A DNA stretch of 59,023 nucleotides from positions 1 to 59,023 of the forward strand of contig JAEUJN010000042.1 in the NCBI GenBank assembly GCA_016794595.1, in the 5' to 3' direction. Under the pieces are notes generated by a model. That model saw nothing but the letters and a program-made list of their open reading frames with translations, was not told where the DNA came from and did no database searches. Positions 33,678 to 42,262 of the stretch are shown piece by piece; position 1 is the first letter of the stretch, and each line of letters starts with the position of its first letter. A program made the translations under genes and the position numbers. This stretch comes from Kineosporiaceae bacterium. Lineage in GTDB: Bacteria > Actinomycetota > Actinomycetes > Actinomycetales > Kineosporiaceae.

Positions 33678-34742
33678 TCACGTGCGCCTCTCCTGACGTT
33701 GGGCCAGGCGTCCCGAGGACCGTCGGGGCGCCGTCGTCGAACCGCGGACAACCAGCTCGGGGCGGAAGACATACTCGGCTCGGGGCACCCGCTCGCCCGC
33801 GATCTCGGCGAGCAGCGCGCGCGCCGCGGCCTCGGCCATGTCCTCGATCGGTGAGGACAGGGTGGTCAGCGCGGGGGAGAAGAACTCGGCGTTGGGGATC
33901 CCGTCGCTGCCCACGATCGAGAGGTCCTCGGGCAGGCGCAGGCCGCGGGAGCGTCCCTCCCGGATCGCGCCGAGGGCCATGACGTCGGATCCGCAGACCA
34001 CCGCGGTGACACCGCGGTCGAGCAGTGCCGCGGTGGCCTCGGCGCCGCCGTCCACCGAGAACACCGAGTACTCGACCAGGGAGGCCCGCTCGGCGGGGGC
34101 CAGGTCGGCCGAGACATGCCGGCGCATGGCGACGTCGAAGGCCGCGACCTTGCGCTGCACCGGCAGGTAGCGCTCCGGGCCCATGGCCAGGCCGATCGAG
34201 CGGTGGCCCAGCTCCGCGAGGTGCTGAACGGCCATGTCGACCGCCGCACGGTCGTCTGCCGACAGGAACGGTGCGTCGACCCCGGCGACGTACCCGTTGA
34301 CCAGCACGATGGGCAGCCCCTGCTCGCGCAGCTGGACATACCGGGCCGGGTCGGTGTCGGTGTTGGCGTGCATCCCGGAGACGAAGATGATCCCGGACAC
34401 GCGCCGGTCGAGCAGCATCCGGACGTACTCGTCCTCGTGCACCCCGCCCGGGGCCTGGGTGCACAGCACCGGGGTGAAGCCCTGACGGGCCAGCGCCGTC
34501 TCGATGCCCTGGGCGAAGGTGGGAAAGACCGGGTTGTCGAGCTCCGGCACGATCAGGCCGACCAGCCCGGAGGTGCGCGGTCGGCTGGGGCGTTCGTAGC
34601 CGAGGCGTTCCATCGTGGCCAGGATCGCGCGGCGGTTCTCGGCCGAGACTCCCGGCTTGTCGTTCAGCACCCGGCTCACGGTGGCCTCGCTGACGCCCGC
34701 TCGCGCCGCAATGTCGGACAGCCGTACCCGCATGACTTGCAT
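33678..34742 (-). CDS. LacI family transcriptional regulator (MalR-like)
   Basis: 354 aa from the ATG at 34742; the ATG at 34733 (MRVRLSDIAARAGVSEATVS) is equally possible. The N-terminal HTH and hinge helix include SRVLNDKPGVSAENRRAI. The periplasmic-binding-protein-like sensor domain shows LVGLIVPELDNPVFPTFAQG and VCGSDVMALGAIREGRSRGL. Because it is divergent from malE-malF-malG, it probably represses that operon and itself in the absence of an alpha-glucoside. A longer ORF start at 34805 would overlap the operator region and is unlikely. The C-terminal 25 residues are basic and probably unstructured. Confidence 0.9.
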   Translation of the reverse strand: MQVMRVRLSDIAARAGVSEATVSRVLNDKPGVSAENRRAILATMERLGYERPSRPRTSGLVGLIVPELDNPVFPTFAQGIETALARQGFTPVLCTQAPGGVHEDEYVRMLLDRRVSGIIFVSGMHANTDTDPARYVQLREQGLPIVLVNGYVAGVDAPFLSADDRAAVDMAVQHLAELGHRSIGLAMGPERYLPVQRKVAAFDVAMRRHVSADLAPAERASLVEYSVFSVDGGAEATAALLDRGVTAVVCGSDVMALGAIREGRSRGLRLPEDLSIVGSDGIPNAEFFSPALTTLSSPIEDMAEAAARALLAEIAGERVPRAEYVFRPELVVRGSTTAPRRSSGRLAQRQERRT

Positions 34743-34779
34743 GGTACGTACGTCATCCTGGCGCAAGGACAGCCGTGTT

Positions 34780-34836
34780 ACCTGATTGTTGCCATCAGGT
34801 GTCACGCAAGCCCTTCCGGCCGCTTGCAGCGCTTGC
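34780..34836. promoter_or_regulatory. Candidate LacI/MalR operators between malR-like gene and malE
   Basis: Three elements lie in the divergent intergenic region. These are ACCTGAT (34780-34786) paired with ATCAGGT (34794-34800); GCAAGC (34806-34811) paired with GCTTGC (34822-34827); and a second GCTTGC (34831-34836) separated from the first by AGC. The GCTTGCAGCGCTTGC core resembles CG-centred LacI-family sites in actinomycetes. Confidence 0.55.
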
Positions 34837-34917
34837 TAGCGTCCGAACTGGCCACGGGAACCCCGTTGTCACGCTGTGTAGTCCTCGTGGCTCGTACCTT
34901 CGAGACTAGGGAGCACT

Positions 34918-36231
34918 ATGCGCATGTCCCCCCGGGTACTGGTCCTCGTGGCCGGTGCTGCTCTGCTCACCACAGCGTGCGGAGGTGGCGACACCACCAC
35001 CCCCGCAGCGTCCGGCTCCAGCGCCCCCGCCTCGTCGGCGGCCGCCGAGCCCAGCCCCTCGGGCAGCGCTGCGCCGGTGCGCAGCAACGCCGACCTGGTG
35101 ATCTGGACCGACGAGCTCAAGGCCGCCGCGGTCAAGCCGATCGCGGCCAAGTTCGCCACGGACAACGGCATCACGGTCGACGTCCAGGTGATCTCGGCGG
35201 ACCTGCAGGCCAACTTCGTCACCGCCAACGCCGCCGGCAACGGCCCCGACGTGTTCACCGGCGCCCACGACTGGATCGGCAACCTGGTGCAGAACGGCGC
35301 GATCTCGCCGCTGCAGATCACCGCCGACAAGCTGTCCGGCTACGCGCCGATCTCGGTGGCCGCGACCACCTACCAGAGCAAGCTCTACGCCCTGCCGTTC
35401 GGGTTCGAGGCGATCGCGCTCTACCGCAACACCGCGATCGCGCCGGACGAACCCAAGACCCTGGACGACGCGATCAAGGTCGGTCAGGCTGCCGTCACCG
35501 CCGGCAAGGTCGAGTCGGCACTGAACCTGCAGCAGGGTGACAACGGCGACGCCTACCACATGGAGCCGGTGCTCACCTCCATGGGCGGCTACCTGTTCGG
35601 CAAGACCTCCGCAGGGGACTACGACCCGAAGGACCTCGGCGTCGGCAAGGAGGGCTCGCTGGCCGCGGCGAAGAAGATTGCCGAGCTGGGCGAGAAGGGC
35701 AGCAAGGTGCTGCGCCGCTCGATCAGTGGTGACAACTCGATCGCCCTGTTCGCCAGCGGCAAGGCCGCGTTCCTGGTCTCCGGACCGTGGGCGCTGCCCG
35801 ACATCCAGAAGGCGGGCGTGAAGTACGCGATCTCCCCGGTTCCCGGATTCGCCGGCCAGAAGGCGGCCAAGCCGTTCTCCGGCGTCCAGGGCTTCTACGT
35901 CGCCTCAAAGGGCAAGAACCAGGCCTTCGCCCAGGAGTTCGTCGCCAACGCGATGAACACCGAGGCCTCGATGCAGGCCATGTACGACGGGGCGAAGATC
36001 CCGCCGGCGATGAACGCCGTCGCCGACAAGGTCGGGGCGGACAACCCCGACGTCAAGGTCTTCGTCGAGGCAGCCAAGGGCGGTGACCCGATGCCGGCCA
36101 TCCCGGCCATGCAGAAGGTCTGGGAGCCCCTGGGCAAGGCCTACTCGGCAATCATCGGTGGAGCCGACCCGGCCGCCACGATGACCGCCACCGGCAAGAC
36201 CATCGCTGCGGCGATCGCCGCCGCGGGCTGA
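34918..36231 (+). CDS. malE: Maltose/maltodextrin-type ABC transporter substrate-binding lipoprotein
   Basis: 437 aa. A lipoprotein signal peptide ends in the lipobox LLTTAC (Cys about residue 20), so the protein is tethered to the outer face of the membrane. A Ser/Ala/Pro spacer follows, then the type 2 periplasmic-binding fold: DLVIWTDELKAAAVKPIAAK, GPDVFTGAHDWIGNLVQNGA, YALPFGFEAIALYRNTAIAP, then AAFLVSGPWALPDIQKAG. The sequence is closest to MalE-like maltodextrin binders. It is the first gene of malE-malF-malG, divergent from the LacI-type gene. No ATPase gene is present, so an MsmK-type shared ATPase elsewhere in the genome is expected. Confidence 0.9.
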   Translation: MRMSPRVLVLVAGAALLTTACGGGDTTTPAASGSSAPASSAAAEPSPSGSAAPVRSNADLVIWTDELKAAAVKPIAAKFATDNGITVDVQVISADLQANFVTANAAGNGPDVFTGAHDWIGNLVQNGAISPLQITADKLSGYAPISVAATTYQSKLYALPFGFEAIALYRNTAIAPDEPKTLDDAIKVGQAAVTAGKVESALNLQQGDNGDAYHMEPVLTSMGGYLFGKTSAGDYDPKDLGVGKEGSLAAAKKIAELGEKGSKVLRRSISGDNSIALFASGKAAFLVSGPWALPDIQKAGVKYAISPVPGFAGQKAAKPFSGVQGFYVASKGKNQAFAQEFVANAMNTEASMQAMYDGAKIPPAMNAVADKVGADNPDVKVFVEAAKGGDPMPAIPAMQKVWEPLGKAYSAIIGGADPAATMTATGKTIAAAIAAAG

Positions 36232-36243
36232 TCCCACCAGCGT

Positions 36244-36276
36244 GGTCCGGGGCCCGGTGACACCGGGCCCCGGACC
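36244..36276 (+). terminator. GC-rich hairpin between malE and malF
   Basis: 15-bp perfect stem with a 3-base loop, 12 bp after the malE stop and 70 bp before malF. There is no U-run. It probably acts as a partial terminator or 3'-end stabiliser, so binding protein is made in excess over permease. Confidence 0.75.
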
Positions 36277-36345
36277 CCGCCGTCCCGTCTGGCCCCTGGA
36301 CCCATCCCCCACTCGACCCCTGACTTCCTCGACGACCGGGAGCGC

Positions 36346-37956
36346 ATGGTGGCAACGACGACTCCGACCAGACCCGCGGCCCAGGGTCCCGACCCCCACC
36401 CCACTCCGGTCCGCCGCGCTGGGACGACCACCGCACTGATCGCCAAGGTGCTCGGCCTGGGCCTGGTGCTCGGTCTGGCGATCGCCATCTCGCCCACGTT
36501 GATCGGTCAGAGCCGGTGGGGCTTCCTCGCCATCGTCTGGGCGATCGCCGTCCTGGCCCTGGCCACCTATGCGGGCCGGCGGGCGCTGCCGGCGAAGTAC
36601 ATCCTGCCCGGCACCTTGCTGCTCCTGTTGTTCGTGATCTACCCCGTGGTGATGACGGCCAAGGCGTCCACCACCAACTTCGGTGACGGCACCCGGCAGT
36701 CCAAGGAGGAGACGATCGCCCAGATCGTGGCCTCCTCCGTGGTGCAGAGTCCCGACGCTCCCCGCTACACCATGACGGTGGCGACCGAGGGTTCGGTCAC
36801 CGAGGGGCCCTTCACCCTGTTCCTGGTCAGCCAGCAGGACCAGTCGCTCTACAAGGGCACCGTCGACGGGCTGGAGCCGATCGCTGCCGGCGACGTGACC
36901 GTGACCAACAACGCGGTGACCGCGGCACCCGGCTACACCATCCTCACCCCGCAGCAGGTGAACGCGGCCAACGCCACAATCAAGGATCTCGCGGTGCCCA
37001 CCGAGACCGGGGCGATCCGCCCGCTGGGCATCCGGCAGGCCTTCGAGGGCACCACGACCCTGAGGTACGACGAGGCAACGGACACCATCACCGACACCCG
37101 GGACGGCACCCAGTACACGCCGGTCACGTCCGGTGATCGGGAGTTCTTCACCTCGGCGGACGGCCGGCGGGTCTCCGACCAGTCCTGGCTGGCGAACGTG
37201 GGCCTGGACAACTACCAGCGGGCGTTGACGGATTCGACCATCCGTCAGGACTTCATCCGGATCTTCATCTGGACGGTGCTGTTCGCCACCCTGTCGGTCG
37301 GGACGACGTTCCTGGTCGGCCTGCTGCTGGCCACCACGCTCAACGACAGCCGGATGAAGGGGCAGCGGCTCTACCGCTCCCTGCTGCTGCTGCCGTATGC
37401 GATGCCGGGGTTCATCTCGCTGCTGGTCTGGTCGGGGTTCTTCAACAAGGACTTCGGCCTGATCAACAGCCTCACCGGGCTGGACATCGGGTGGTTCACC
37501 TCGACCTTCTGGGCCCGCACGGCCGTGGTGCTGACCAATCTCTGGATGGGCTTCCCGTACATGTTCATCGTCTGCACCGGTGCCCTCCAGGCGATCCCGA
37601 GTGACCTGAAGGAGGCGGCGGCGATCGACGGGGCGAGCGGCTTCACCCAGTTCCGGAAGATCACCTTCCCGCTGTTGCTGGTGACCGTGGCGCCGTTGCT
37701 GGTGGCCTCCTTCGCCTTCAACTTCAACAACTTCAACGCGATCGCCCTGCTCACCGAGGGGGCGCCGTTTGCCCCGGACAACCCGGAGGCCGGCGGCACC
37801 GACATCCTGATCAGTTACACGATCCGGCTGGCCTTCGGCGCCGGCGGGGCTCAACTCGGCTTCGCCTCGGCGATCAGCGTGTTGCTGTTCGTCCTGACCG
37901 GCGTGATCGCCGCCATCCAGTTCCGTGCCACCCGGACGCTCGAGGATGTGAACTGA
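36346..37956 (+). CDS. malF: Maltose-type ABC transporter permease MalF
   Basis: 536 aa. An N-terminal membrane part (about residues 35-105) is followed by a large extracytoplasmic domain (about 105-285, beta-rich, residues such as YTMTVATEGSVTEGPFTLFL). The C-terminal six-helix permease domain follows, with the ATPase-contact EAA loop DLKEAAAIDGASGFTQFRKI. The big second loop and length mark it as MalF rather than a generic sugar permease. The start ATG has GGGAGC upstream. It is separated from malE by a hairpin and from malG by one base. It imports maltodextrin with MalG and an unlinked ATPase. Confidence 0.93.
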   Translation: MVATTTPTRPAAQGPDPHPTPVRRAGTTTALIAKVLGLGLVLGLAIAISPTLIGQSRWGFLAIVWAIAVLALATYAGRRALPAKYILPGTLLLLLFVIYPVVMTAKASTTNFGDGTRQSKEETIAQIVASSVVQSPDAPRYTMTVATEGSVTEGPFTLFLVSQQDQSLYKGTVDGLEPIAAGDVTVTNNAVTAAPGYTILTPQQVNAANATIKDLAVPTETGAIRPLGIRQAFEGTTTLRYDEATDTITDTRDGTQYTPVTSGDREFFTSADGRRVSDQSWLANVGLDNYQRALTDSTIRQDFIRIFIWTVLFATLSVGTTFLVGLLLATTLNDSRMKGQRLYRSLLLLPYAMPGFISLLVWSGFFNKDFGLINSLTGLDIGWFTSTFWARTAVVLTNLWMGFPYMFIVCTGALQAIPSDLKEAAAIDGASGFTQFRKITFPLLLVTVAPLLVASFAFNFNNFNAIALLTEGAPFAPDNPEAGGTDILISYTIRLAFGAGGAQLGFASAISVLLFVLTGVIAAIQFRATRTLEDVN

Positions 37957-37957
37957 C

Positions 37958-38908
37958 ATGACCGACAAGACCGACCTCACGGTCGAGCCGGGGGCCGGCA
38001 CGCCGACCAGCCGGGCGGCGCGTCCCTCCACCGAGCCGATCCCCGAGGTCAAACTGACCGGTGCGCGCTGGTGGCGGGAGGTGGGCTGGAGGCACCTGGT
38101 CGGCCTGGTCGCCGTCCTGTTCGCGCTCTTTCCCGTGGTCTACATCATCTCGGCGGCGTTCAACCCGCTCGGCACCGTGGTGGCCACCGGGCTGATCCCG
38201 ACCGCGTTCAGCCTGGAGAACTTCGACAAGCTGCTGACCGACCCCGGCCGTCCCTACCTGCGCTGGCTGGGCAACACCCTGCTGGTCGCCCTCGTGGTCA
38301 CCGTGGTCCAGGTGTTCTGCAGCGCTCTGGCTGCGTACGCCTTCTCGCGCTTCCGGTTCTGGGGACGCCGTGGCGGACTGCTCACCCTGCTGCTGATCCA
38401 GCTGTTCCCGCAGTTCCTGGCCGCGATCGCGATCTTCTCGATGTTCACCACGATCGGGGAGGTGATCCCGCGGCTGGGGCTGAACACCCTGGCGGCCTAC
38501 ACCCTGGTGTTGTTCGGCGGCGCCCTGGGCCAGGTGTGGTTGATCAAGGGGTTCTTCGACTCGGTACCCAAGGATCTCGACGAGGCGGCGGTGATGGACG
38601 GCGCCGGGCACGCGACGGTCTTCTTCAAGATCATCCTGCCACTGGTCCGGCCGATCCTGGCCGTCACCGGGCTGCTGGCCTTCGTCGGCGCGTTCAACGA
38701 GTTCCTGCTCGCCTCGATCTTCCTGCGCGGCGAGAGGGTGAAGACGGTCGCCGTCGGGCTCTACGGCCTGATCGACCAGGACCGGTCGAACAACCTCGGC
38801 GTCTTCGCGGCCGGGGCACTGATCACCGCGATCCCGGTGGTGGTCCTGTTCCAGTACCTGCAGCGGTTCATCGCCGGCGGCATCACGGCCGGTGCGGTCA
38901 AGGGCTGA
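37958..38908 (+). CDS. malG: Maltose-type ABC transporter permease MalG
   Basis: 316 aa. A cytoplasmic N-terminus of about 45 residues precedes six membrane helices. The EAA loop is DLDEAAVMDGAGHATVFFKI. Family landmarks include GNTLLVALVVTVVQVFCSAL and PQFLAAIAIFSMFTTIGEVI. It starts one base after the malF stop, so it is made with MalF. It has normal length for MalG plus a short extension. It ends the operon; only a weak inverted sequence, and no convincing terminator, follows before the convergent gene at 38951. Confidence 0.93.
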   Translation: MTDKTDLTVEPGAGTPTSRAARPSTEPIPEVKLTGARWWREVGWRHLVGLVAVLFALFPVVYIISAAFNPLGTVVATGLIPTAFSLENFDKLLTDPGRPYLRWLGNTLLVALVVTVVQVFCSALAAYAFSRFRFWGRRGGLLTLLLIQLFPQFLAAIAIFSMFTTIGEVIPRLGLNTLAAYTLVLFGGALGQVWLIKGFFDSVPKDLDEAAVMDGAGHATVFFKIILPLVRPILAVTGLLAFVGAFNEFLLASIFLRGERVKTVAVGLYGLIDQDRSNNLGVFAAGALITAIPVVVLFQYLQRFIAGGITAGAVKG

Positions 38909-38950
38909 CCGGCGCGCTGGATCAAACCCGCGGGGATCGAACCCTCCGGA

Positions 38951-39844
38951 TCAGGTGGGGCGTCGCACCATGGCGATCAGCGGGATCGCGGTGACCACGG
39001 CGACACCGGCGAAGAGGTAGGCGCCGCCCATGGTGGCGACCGTCGAGGCCGGGTCGGCCGTGGCGCCGAACCACTGGTCGCTGGCGACGCTGATGGCCTC
39101 GAGCAGCCAGTAGACGAGGTAGGCGATGGCCAGCACCAACCCGATCGGGCGGCGCTGCCACAGCCAGGTGGCGATGAGCAGCGCGACCGGAATCCAGAAG
39201 GCGAGGTCCTGGTTGTGGACCGGATTGGTGATCAGGCCGGTACCGACCAGGAATGCGGGGTCCGCCTGGGTCAGGGCCGGCACGATCAGGCGTAGCCATG
39301 CCGCCAGGTTGGCGAGCGCGACGATGGCGATGAAGACCGCCACCGGTCGTGCCGAGCGGGCGTTCACCCGCCTGGCGAGCGCCGTCACATCGAGGCGGCG
39401 CAGCAGCACGACGACCCCGGCGATCGACAGTCCGAGCATGGTCTCGTAGGCGAGGTAGAGCGCGTTGAACGGTGTCGCGAAGACCAGCAGCACGCTGTTG
39501 TACATCAGGTAGCCGGTGACGCCGAGCCACCACAGGATGGCGCTGTCGGCTTTCCCGCCGCCGCGCCGGGTGGACACCATGGCTGCCAGGAGTGCGGGGG
39601 TCGCCAGGAGCAGCATCACCGCGGCGGTGCCGCGGACCGAGCCCTGCATGACCGCGGGGCCGTCGAGCAGGCCGTCTCGCAGCAGCGTGACCGCGGTGGT
39701 GGGTGCCGTGACGGCCGCCAGGGCCAGGCCCATGCCATAGGGCGGGTCTGGACGCCGGCCCGCAGCGAGCCGGGTCGGGCCGGTGGCGTCCGGGTGGCCG
39801 GCCAGGTGGGTGGTGTTCGGATCGAGGTGGGTCACGGCGCTCAT
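38951..39844 (-). CDS. Multi-spanning membrane protein of unknown function
   Basis: 297 aa from the ATG at 39844. After a soluble start of about 40 residues there are roughly eight hydrophobic helices (for example AAVMLLLATPALLAAMV, AFWIPVALLIATWLW and LVLAIAYLVYWLLEAISVAS). The sequence resembles small actinobacterial integral membrane proteins of unknown role; no catalytic motif is seen. Its ATG overlaps the stop of the MarR gene by one base (TGATG) with AGGAG upstream, so the regulator and this protein form one unit. It is probably the target of that regulator. Confidence 0.8.
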   Translation of the reverse strand: MSAVTHLDPNTTHLAGHPDATGPTRLAAGRRPDPPYGMGLALAAVTAPTTAVTLLRDGLLDGPAVMQGSVRGTAAVMLLLATPALLAAMVSTRRGGGKADSAILWWLGVTGYLMYNSVLLVFATPFNALYLAYETMLGLSIAGVVVLLRRLDVTALARRVNARSARPVAVFIAIVALANLAAWLRLIVPALTQADPAFLVGTGLITNPVHNQDLAFWIPVALLIATWLWQRRPIGLVLAIAYLVYWLLEAISVASDQWFGATADPASTVATMGGAYLFAGVAVVTAIPLIAMVRRPT

Positions 39845-40428
39845 CACGAGCGCTCCTTTCCGGCGTGGGTTCGGTGGCCCTCGACGGGTCGGCGTCCAGG
39901 GGCCGTGGGTTCGAGGGGTGTGGTGGACGGCGAGGGCGAGCTGAGCGCCCGGCTCGCGGGGACGAGGTGGTCCAGGCACCGGACGACGAGATTGCGCATG
40001 GTGCGCACGTCGTCCTCGGCCAGGCCGGCAAAGACCTCGGTGAGCAGCGCGGACTGTTGCGCCCGGACCGCCGCGGTGTCGAACACCGTGACGGCATCGG
40101 TCAGGTGAAGCCGGACGGCCCGCCGATCCGTGGCGTCCGGGATGAGTTCGAGATAACCGAGCTGGGCGAGCTGCCCGGCGAGCTGCTTGACGTTCTGCCG
40201 CGAGCTTCCGTACACGGCGGCCGCCTCGCTGAGAGTCGGCGGCTGGTCGAACCCCCGGGTCAGGACGGCGAGCAGCAGCCATTGCCGGCTGCTGAGTCCG
40301 TGGGCGGCCAGACCGTCGTCGATCCGGCGGGAGAGGTTCTGCAACAACACGAACAACAGCCCGAACAGCTCGGCGCGCACGGCGATGTCATCGCGAGGGG
40401 CGGCGGGGGGTTCGAACCGGTCCACCAT
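39844..40428 (-). CDS. MarR family transcriptional regulator
   Basis: 194 aa. The winged helix is at about residues 30-115: LSSRQWLLLAVLTRGFDQPP, then TLSEAAAVYGSSRQNVKQLA and the wing YLELIPDATDRRAVRLHLTD. The last 35 residues are Ser/Pro/Thr-rich and likely disordered. A perfect palindrome begins one base upstream of the ATG, so it almost certainly represses itself and the coupled membrane protein gene. The close palindrome implies a very short or absent leader. The inducer is unknown. Confidence 0.92.
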   Translation of the reverse strand: MVDRFEPPAAPRDDIAVRAELFGLLFVLLQNLSRRIDDGLAAHGLSSRQWLLLAVLTRGFDQPPTLSEAAAVYGSSRQNVKQLAGQLAQLGYLELIPDATDRRAVRLHLTDAVTVFDTAAVRAQQSALLTEVFAGLAEDDVRTMRNLVVRCLDHLVPASRALSSPSPSTTPLEPTAPGRRPVEGHRTHAGKERS

Positions 40429-40448
40429 ATGCGTAACTTATTACGCAT
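40429..40448. promoter_or_regulatory. MarR operator
   Basis: Perfect inverted repeat ATGCGTAA-CTTA-TTACGCAT immediately before the MarR gene start. It is AT-richer than its surroundings and contains the only plausible -10 (TAATAA or TAAGTT on the minus strand). Confidence 0.85.
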
Positions 40449-40511
40449 CGAATGGTGACGGACGGGCCGTACGTCCTGTCGGTGACCACCACCCACCCAC
40501 CCAGACCGGCA

Positions 40512-40566
40512 TGGGCGGCATGGGCGGGTTGGGTGGGTGGGTTTGGGTGGGGCGGGTTGGGCTGGG
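40512..40566 (+). repeat. G-tract cluster, possible G-quadruplex
   Basis: About nine runs of three or more G separated by one to four bases (for example GGGTTGGGTGGGTGGG) in the gap between the MarR operator and the end of the VOC gene. On the VOC transcript it would be C-rich. Confidence 0.6.
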
Positions 40567-40567
40567 G

Positions 40568-40981
40568 TCAGGCGGCGGGGGTGGCGATGTTGAACATCCA
40601 GGGGGTGCCGAACCGGTCGATGAACATGCCGTACTCATCGCCCCACATCTGCTTCTCCAGGGGGGTGACGATGGTGGCGCCCTCGGAGAGTCGGTCCCAG
40701 TAGCCGCGCAGCCTGTCCGGTTCGTCGCCGGTCAGGGCGACGGTCATCGACGAGCCGTCCCGGCGCTCCATCCCGGGCGGGGTGTCGGCGCCCATGAGGG
40801 TCAGGCCGTCCGGGGTCTCCAACTGGGAGTGCATGACGAGGTTACCGATCCCTCCCTCCGACATGCCGAATTCCTCGAAGGTGCTGATGGTGAGCTCGCC
40901 GCCGAGGGCGTCCCGGTAGAACTCCATGGCCTGCCGGGCGGTGTCACCGAAGCTGAGATAGGGGTTCAGTCGTGTGGACAT
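40568..40981 (-). CDS. PhnB-like VOC family protein
   Basis: 137 aa. It is the typical PhnB/3-demethylubiquinone-methyltransferase-like member of the vicinal oxygen chelate fold: STRLNPYLSFGDTARQAMEF, then YRDALGGELTISTFEEFG, TLMGADTPPGMERRDGSSMT, and the end LEKQMWGDEYGMFIDRFGTP plus WMFNI. The family is widespread and mostly of unknown substrate. The start at 40981 gives the canonical N-terminus; an upstream in-frame extension is arginine-rich. It lies 41 bp after the zinc dehydrogenase stop on the same strand and may be cotranscribed with it. Confidence 0.88.
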   Translation of the reverse strand: MSTRLNPYLSFGDTARQAMEFYRDALGGELTISTFEEFGMSEGGIGNLVMHSQLETPDGLTLMGADTPPGMERRDGSSMTVALTGDEPDRLRGYWDRLSEGATIVTPLEKQMWGDEYGMFIDRFGTPWMFNIATPAA

Positions 40982-41022
40982 GCGCCGCACTCTAGGCCCG
41001 CCCTCCCCGGTTGGCGCAAGGA

Positions 41023-42195
41023 TCACGCCCCGGGGGTGATGGCCACCTTCATCGACTCCGGGCTCATGCTGGTGCGCATCGCGGTGTCCACCTCGTCCAG
41101 GCCGAAGGTGTGGGTGACCATCTCCTCGAACGGGTACCGGTCGGCGTAGCGCTCGAGCAGCCGGAGCGCCGGGTGGTAGCCGGTGCTCGGGTGATTGGTC
41201 AGGCCCACCAGGCGGATGTTCTTGCTGCACACGTGCCGGTGGATGTTCATCGACACCTCACCGGTGTCGGCGAAGTTGCCCATCTCGAGCATCAGCCCGC
41301 CGCGTTTGAGCATCTCGATGCCCTCGATGAAGGAGGCGGGGGAGTTGGCCATGTGCAGCACGACGTCCGCGCCCCGCCCGCCGGTGGCCGCGCGGACGGC
41401 GGCGATCCGCTCCTCGGGAGTCGTGGCCGTGACGTCCAGGGTGATCTCGGCGCCACAGCGCCGGGCCCACTCCAGCCGGTAGGCGGACAGATCCGTCGCG
41501 ATGATCTGGCCGGCGCCCATCATGTCGGCCTTGGCCACGTGCAACAGCCCGAGCGGTCCGGTGCCGATCACCACCACCGTGTCGCCGGAGTTGAAGCCCT
41601 CCAGGGCGTAGGAGCTGAACTCCTTGACCTTGTCCAGGCTCGCTGTGCAGGCCATCAGTTCGGCCAGGACGGCGACCCGCGGCGACAGCCCGTCGGGGAC
41701 CTTGTAGACGAAGGTGTCCGGGCGCACGTACAGGTACTCGGCCCAGCCGCCGAGCAGGTGCGGAGCCGTCGCCGAGGTGAACGAGTTGCCGTAGCACTCG
41801 GAGTTCTCACACCACACGTAGCCCATCACGTGCCGGCACTCATGGCAGTGGCCACAGACGACGTCGGGGCACATGGTGATCCGGTCGCCCACCGACAGCT
41901 TCCGGCCCGAGAACTCGATCCGCTCGGCGGCGGCCGGGGTGATCTCGGCCACGATGCCCACATTCTCGTGGCCCTGGATGATCGGGAACGGGGTGTCGGT
42001 CTCGGCCGGCGTCCCGGCGTACTGCTTGGTCTCGCCCAGGTAGGTGTGCTTGTCCGTCCCGCAGATGCCGGACAGCTCGACCTGCATCAGCAGGGCGCCG
42101 TCCGGCAGTTCGGGTCGGGGGAAGCGCTGCACCTCGTAGCGACCCGGCGCGACCAGGACGGCGCCCCGGACGGTGTCCGCTGGGGAAGGGTTCAT
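41023..42195 (-). CDS. Zinc-dependent medium-chain alcohol dehydrogenase family protein
   Basis: 390 aa. The catalytic zinc ligands are in ELSGICGTDKHTYLG and IIQGHENVGIV. The structural-zinc lobe is VCGHCHECRHVMGYVWC, with longer spacing than in classical enzymes. The NAD-binding Rossmann motif is TVVVIGTGPLGLLHVAKADM with an acidic residue after the second strand (ATDLS), so NAD is favoured. The substrate is unknown; relatives act on polyols and alcohols. The ATG at 42195 lies seven bases after a TACGGT -10-like box, suggesting a leaderless transcript. It is divergent from the rhodanese gene, with 67 bp and the CsoR-type palindrome between them. Confidence 0.88.
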   Translation of the reverse strand: MNPSPADTVRGAVLVAPGRYEVQRFPRPELPDGALLMQVELSGICGTDKHTYLGETKQYAGTPAETDTPFPIIQGHENVGIVAEITPAAAERIEFSGRKLSVGDRITMCPDVVCGHCHECRHVMGYVWCENSECYGNSFTSATAPHLLGGWAEYLYVRPDTFVYKVPDGLSPRVAVLAELMACTASLDKVKEFSSYALEGFNSGDTVVVIGTGPLGLLHVAKADMMGAGQIIATDLSAYRLEWARRCGAEITLDVTATTPEERIAAVRAATGGRGADVVLHMANSPASFIEGIEMLKRGGLMLEMGNFADTGEVSMNIHRHVCSKNIRLVGLTNHPSTGYHPALRLLERYADRYPFEEMVTHTFGLDEVDTAMRTSMSPESMKVAITPGA

Positions 42196-42230
42196 GGCGG
42201 CGACCGTAGGACACCGCCCCGCCCGTGGAT

Positions 42231-42246
42231 ATACCCCTAGGGGTAT
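42231..42246. promoter_or_regulatory. CsoR/CstR-type operator
   Basis: Perfect 16-bp palindrome ATACCCCTAGGGGTAT, the shape bound by CsoR (copper) and CstR (persulfide) repressors. It lies where the -35 regions of both divergent promoters would be. The rhodanese -10 is TACAGT (42251-42256), with the ATG at +1. Confidence 0.85.
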
Positions 42247-42262
42247 CTGCTACAGTCCGTTC

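Noticed and set aside
35905-38052. A 715-codon minus-strand open frame opposite malF
   Set aside because: Arg/Gly/Gln-rich shadow; malE and malF have all family motifs.
42173-42262. Upstream ATG start for the rhodanese
   Set aside because: It would translate through the palindromic operator and displace the lipoprotein signal from the N-terminus.
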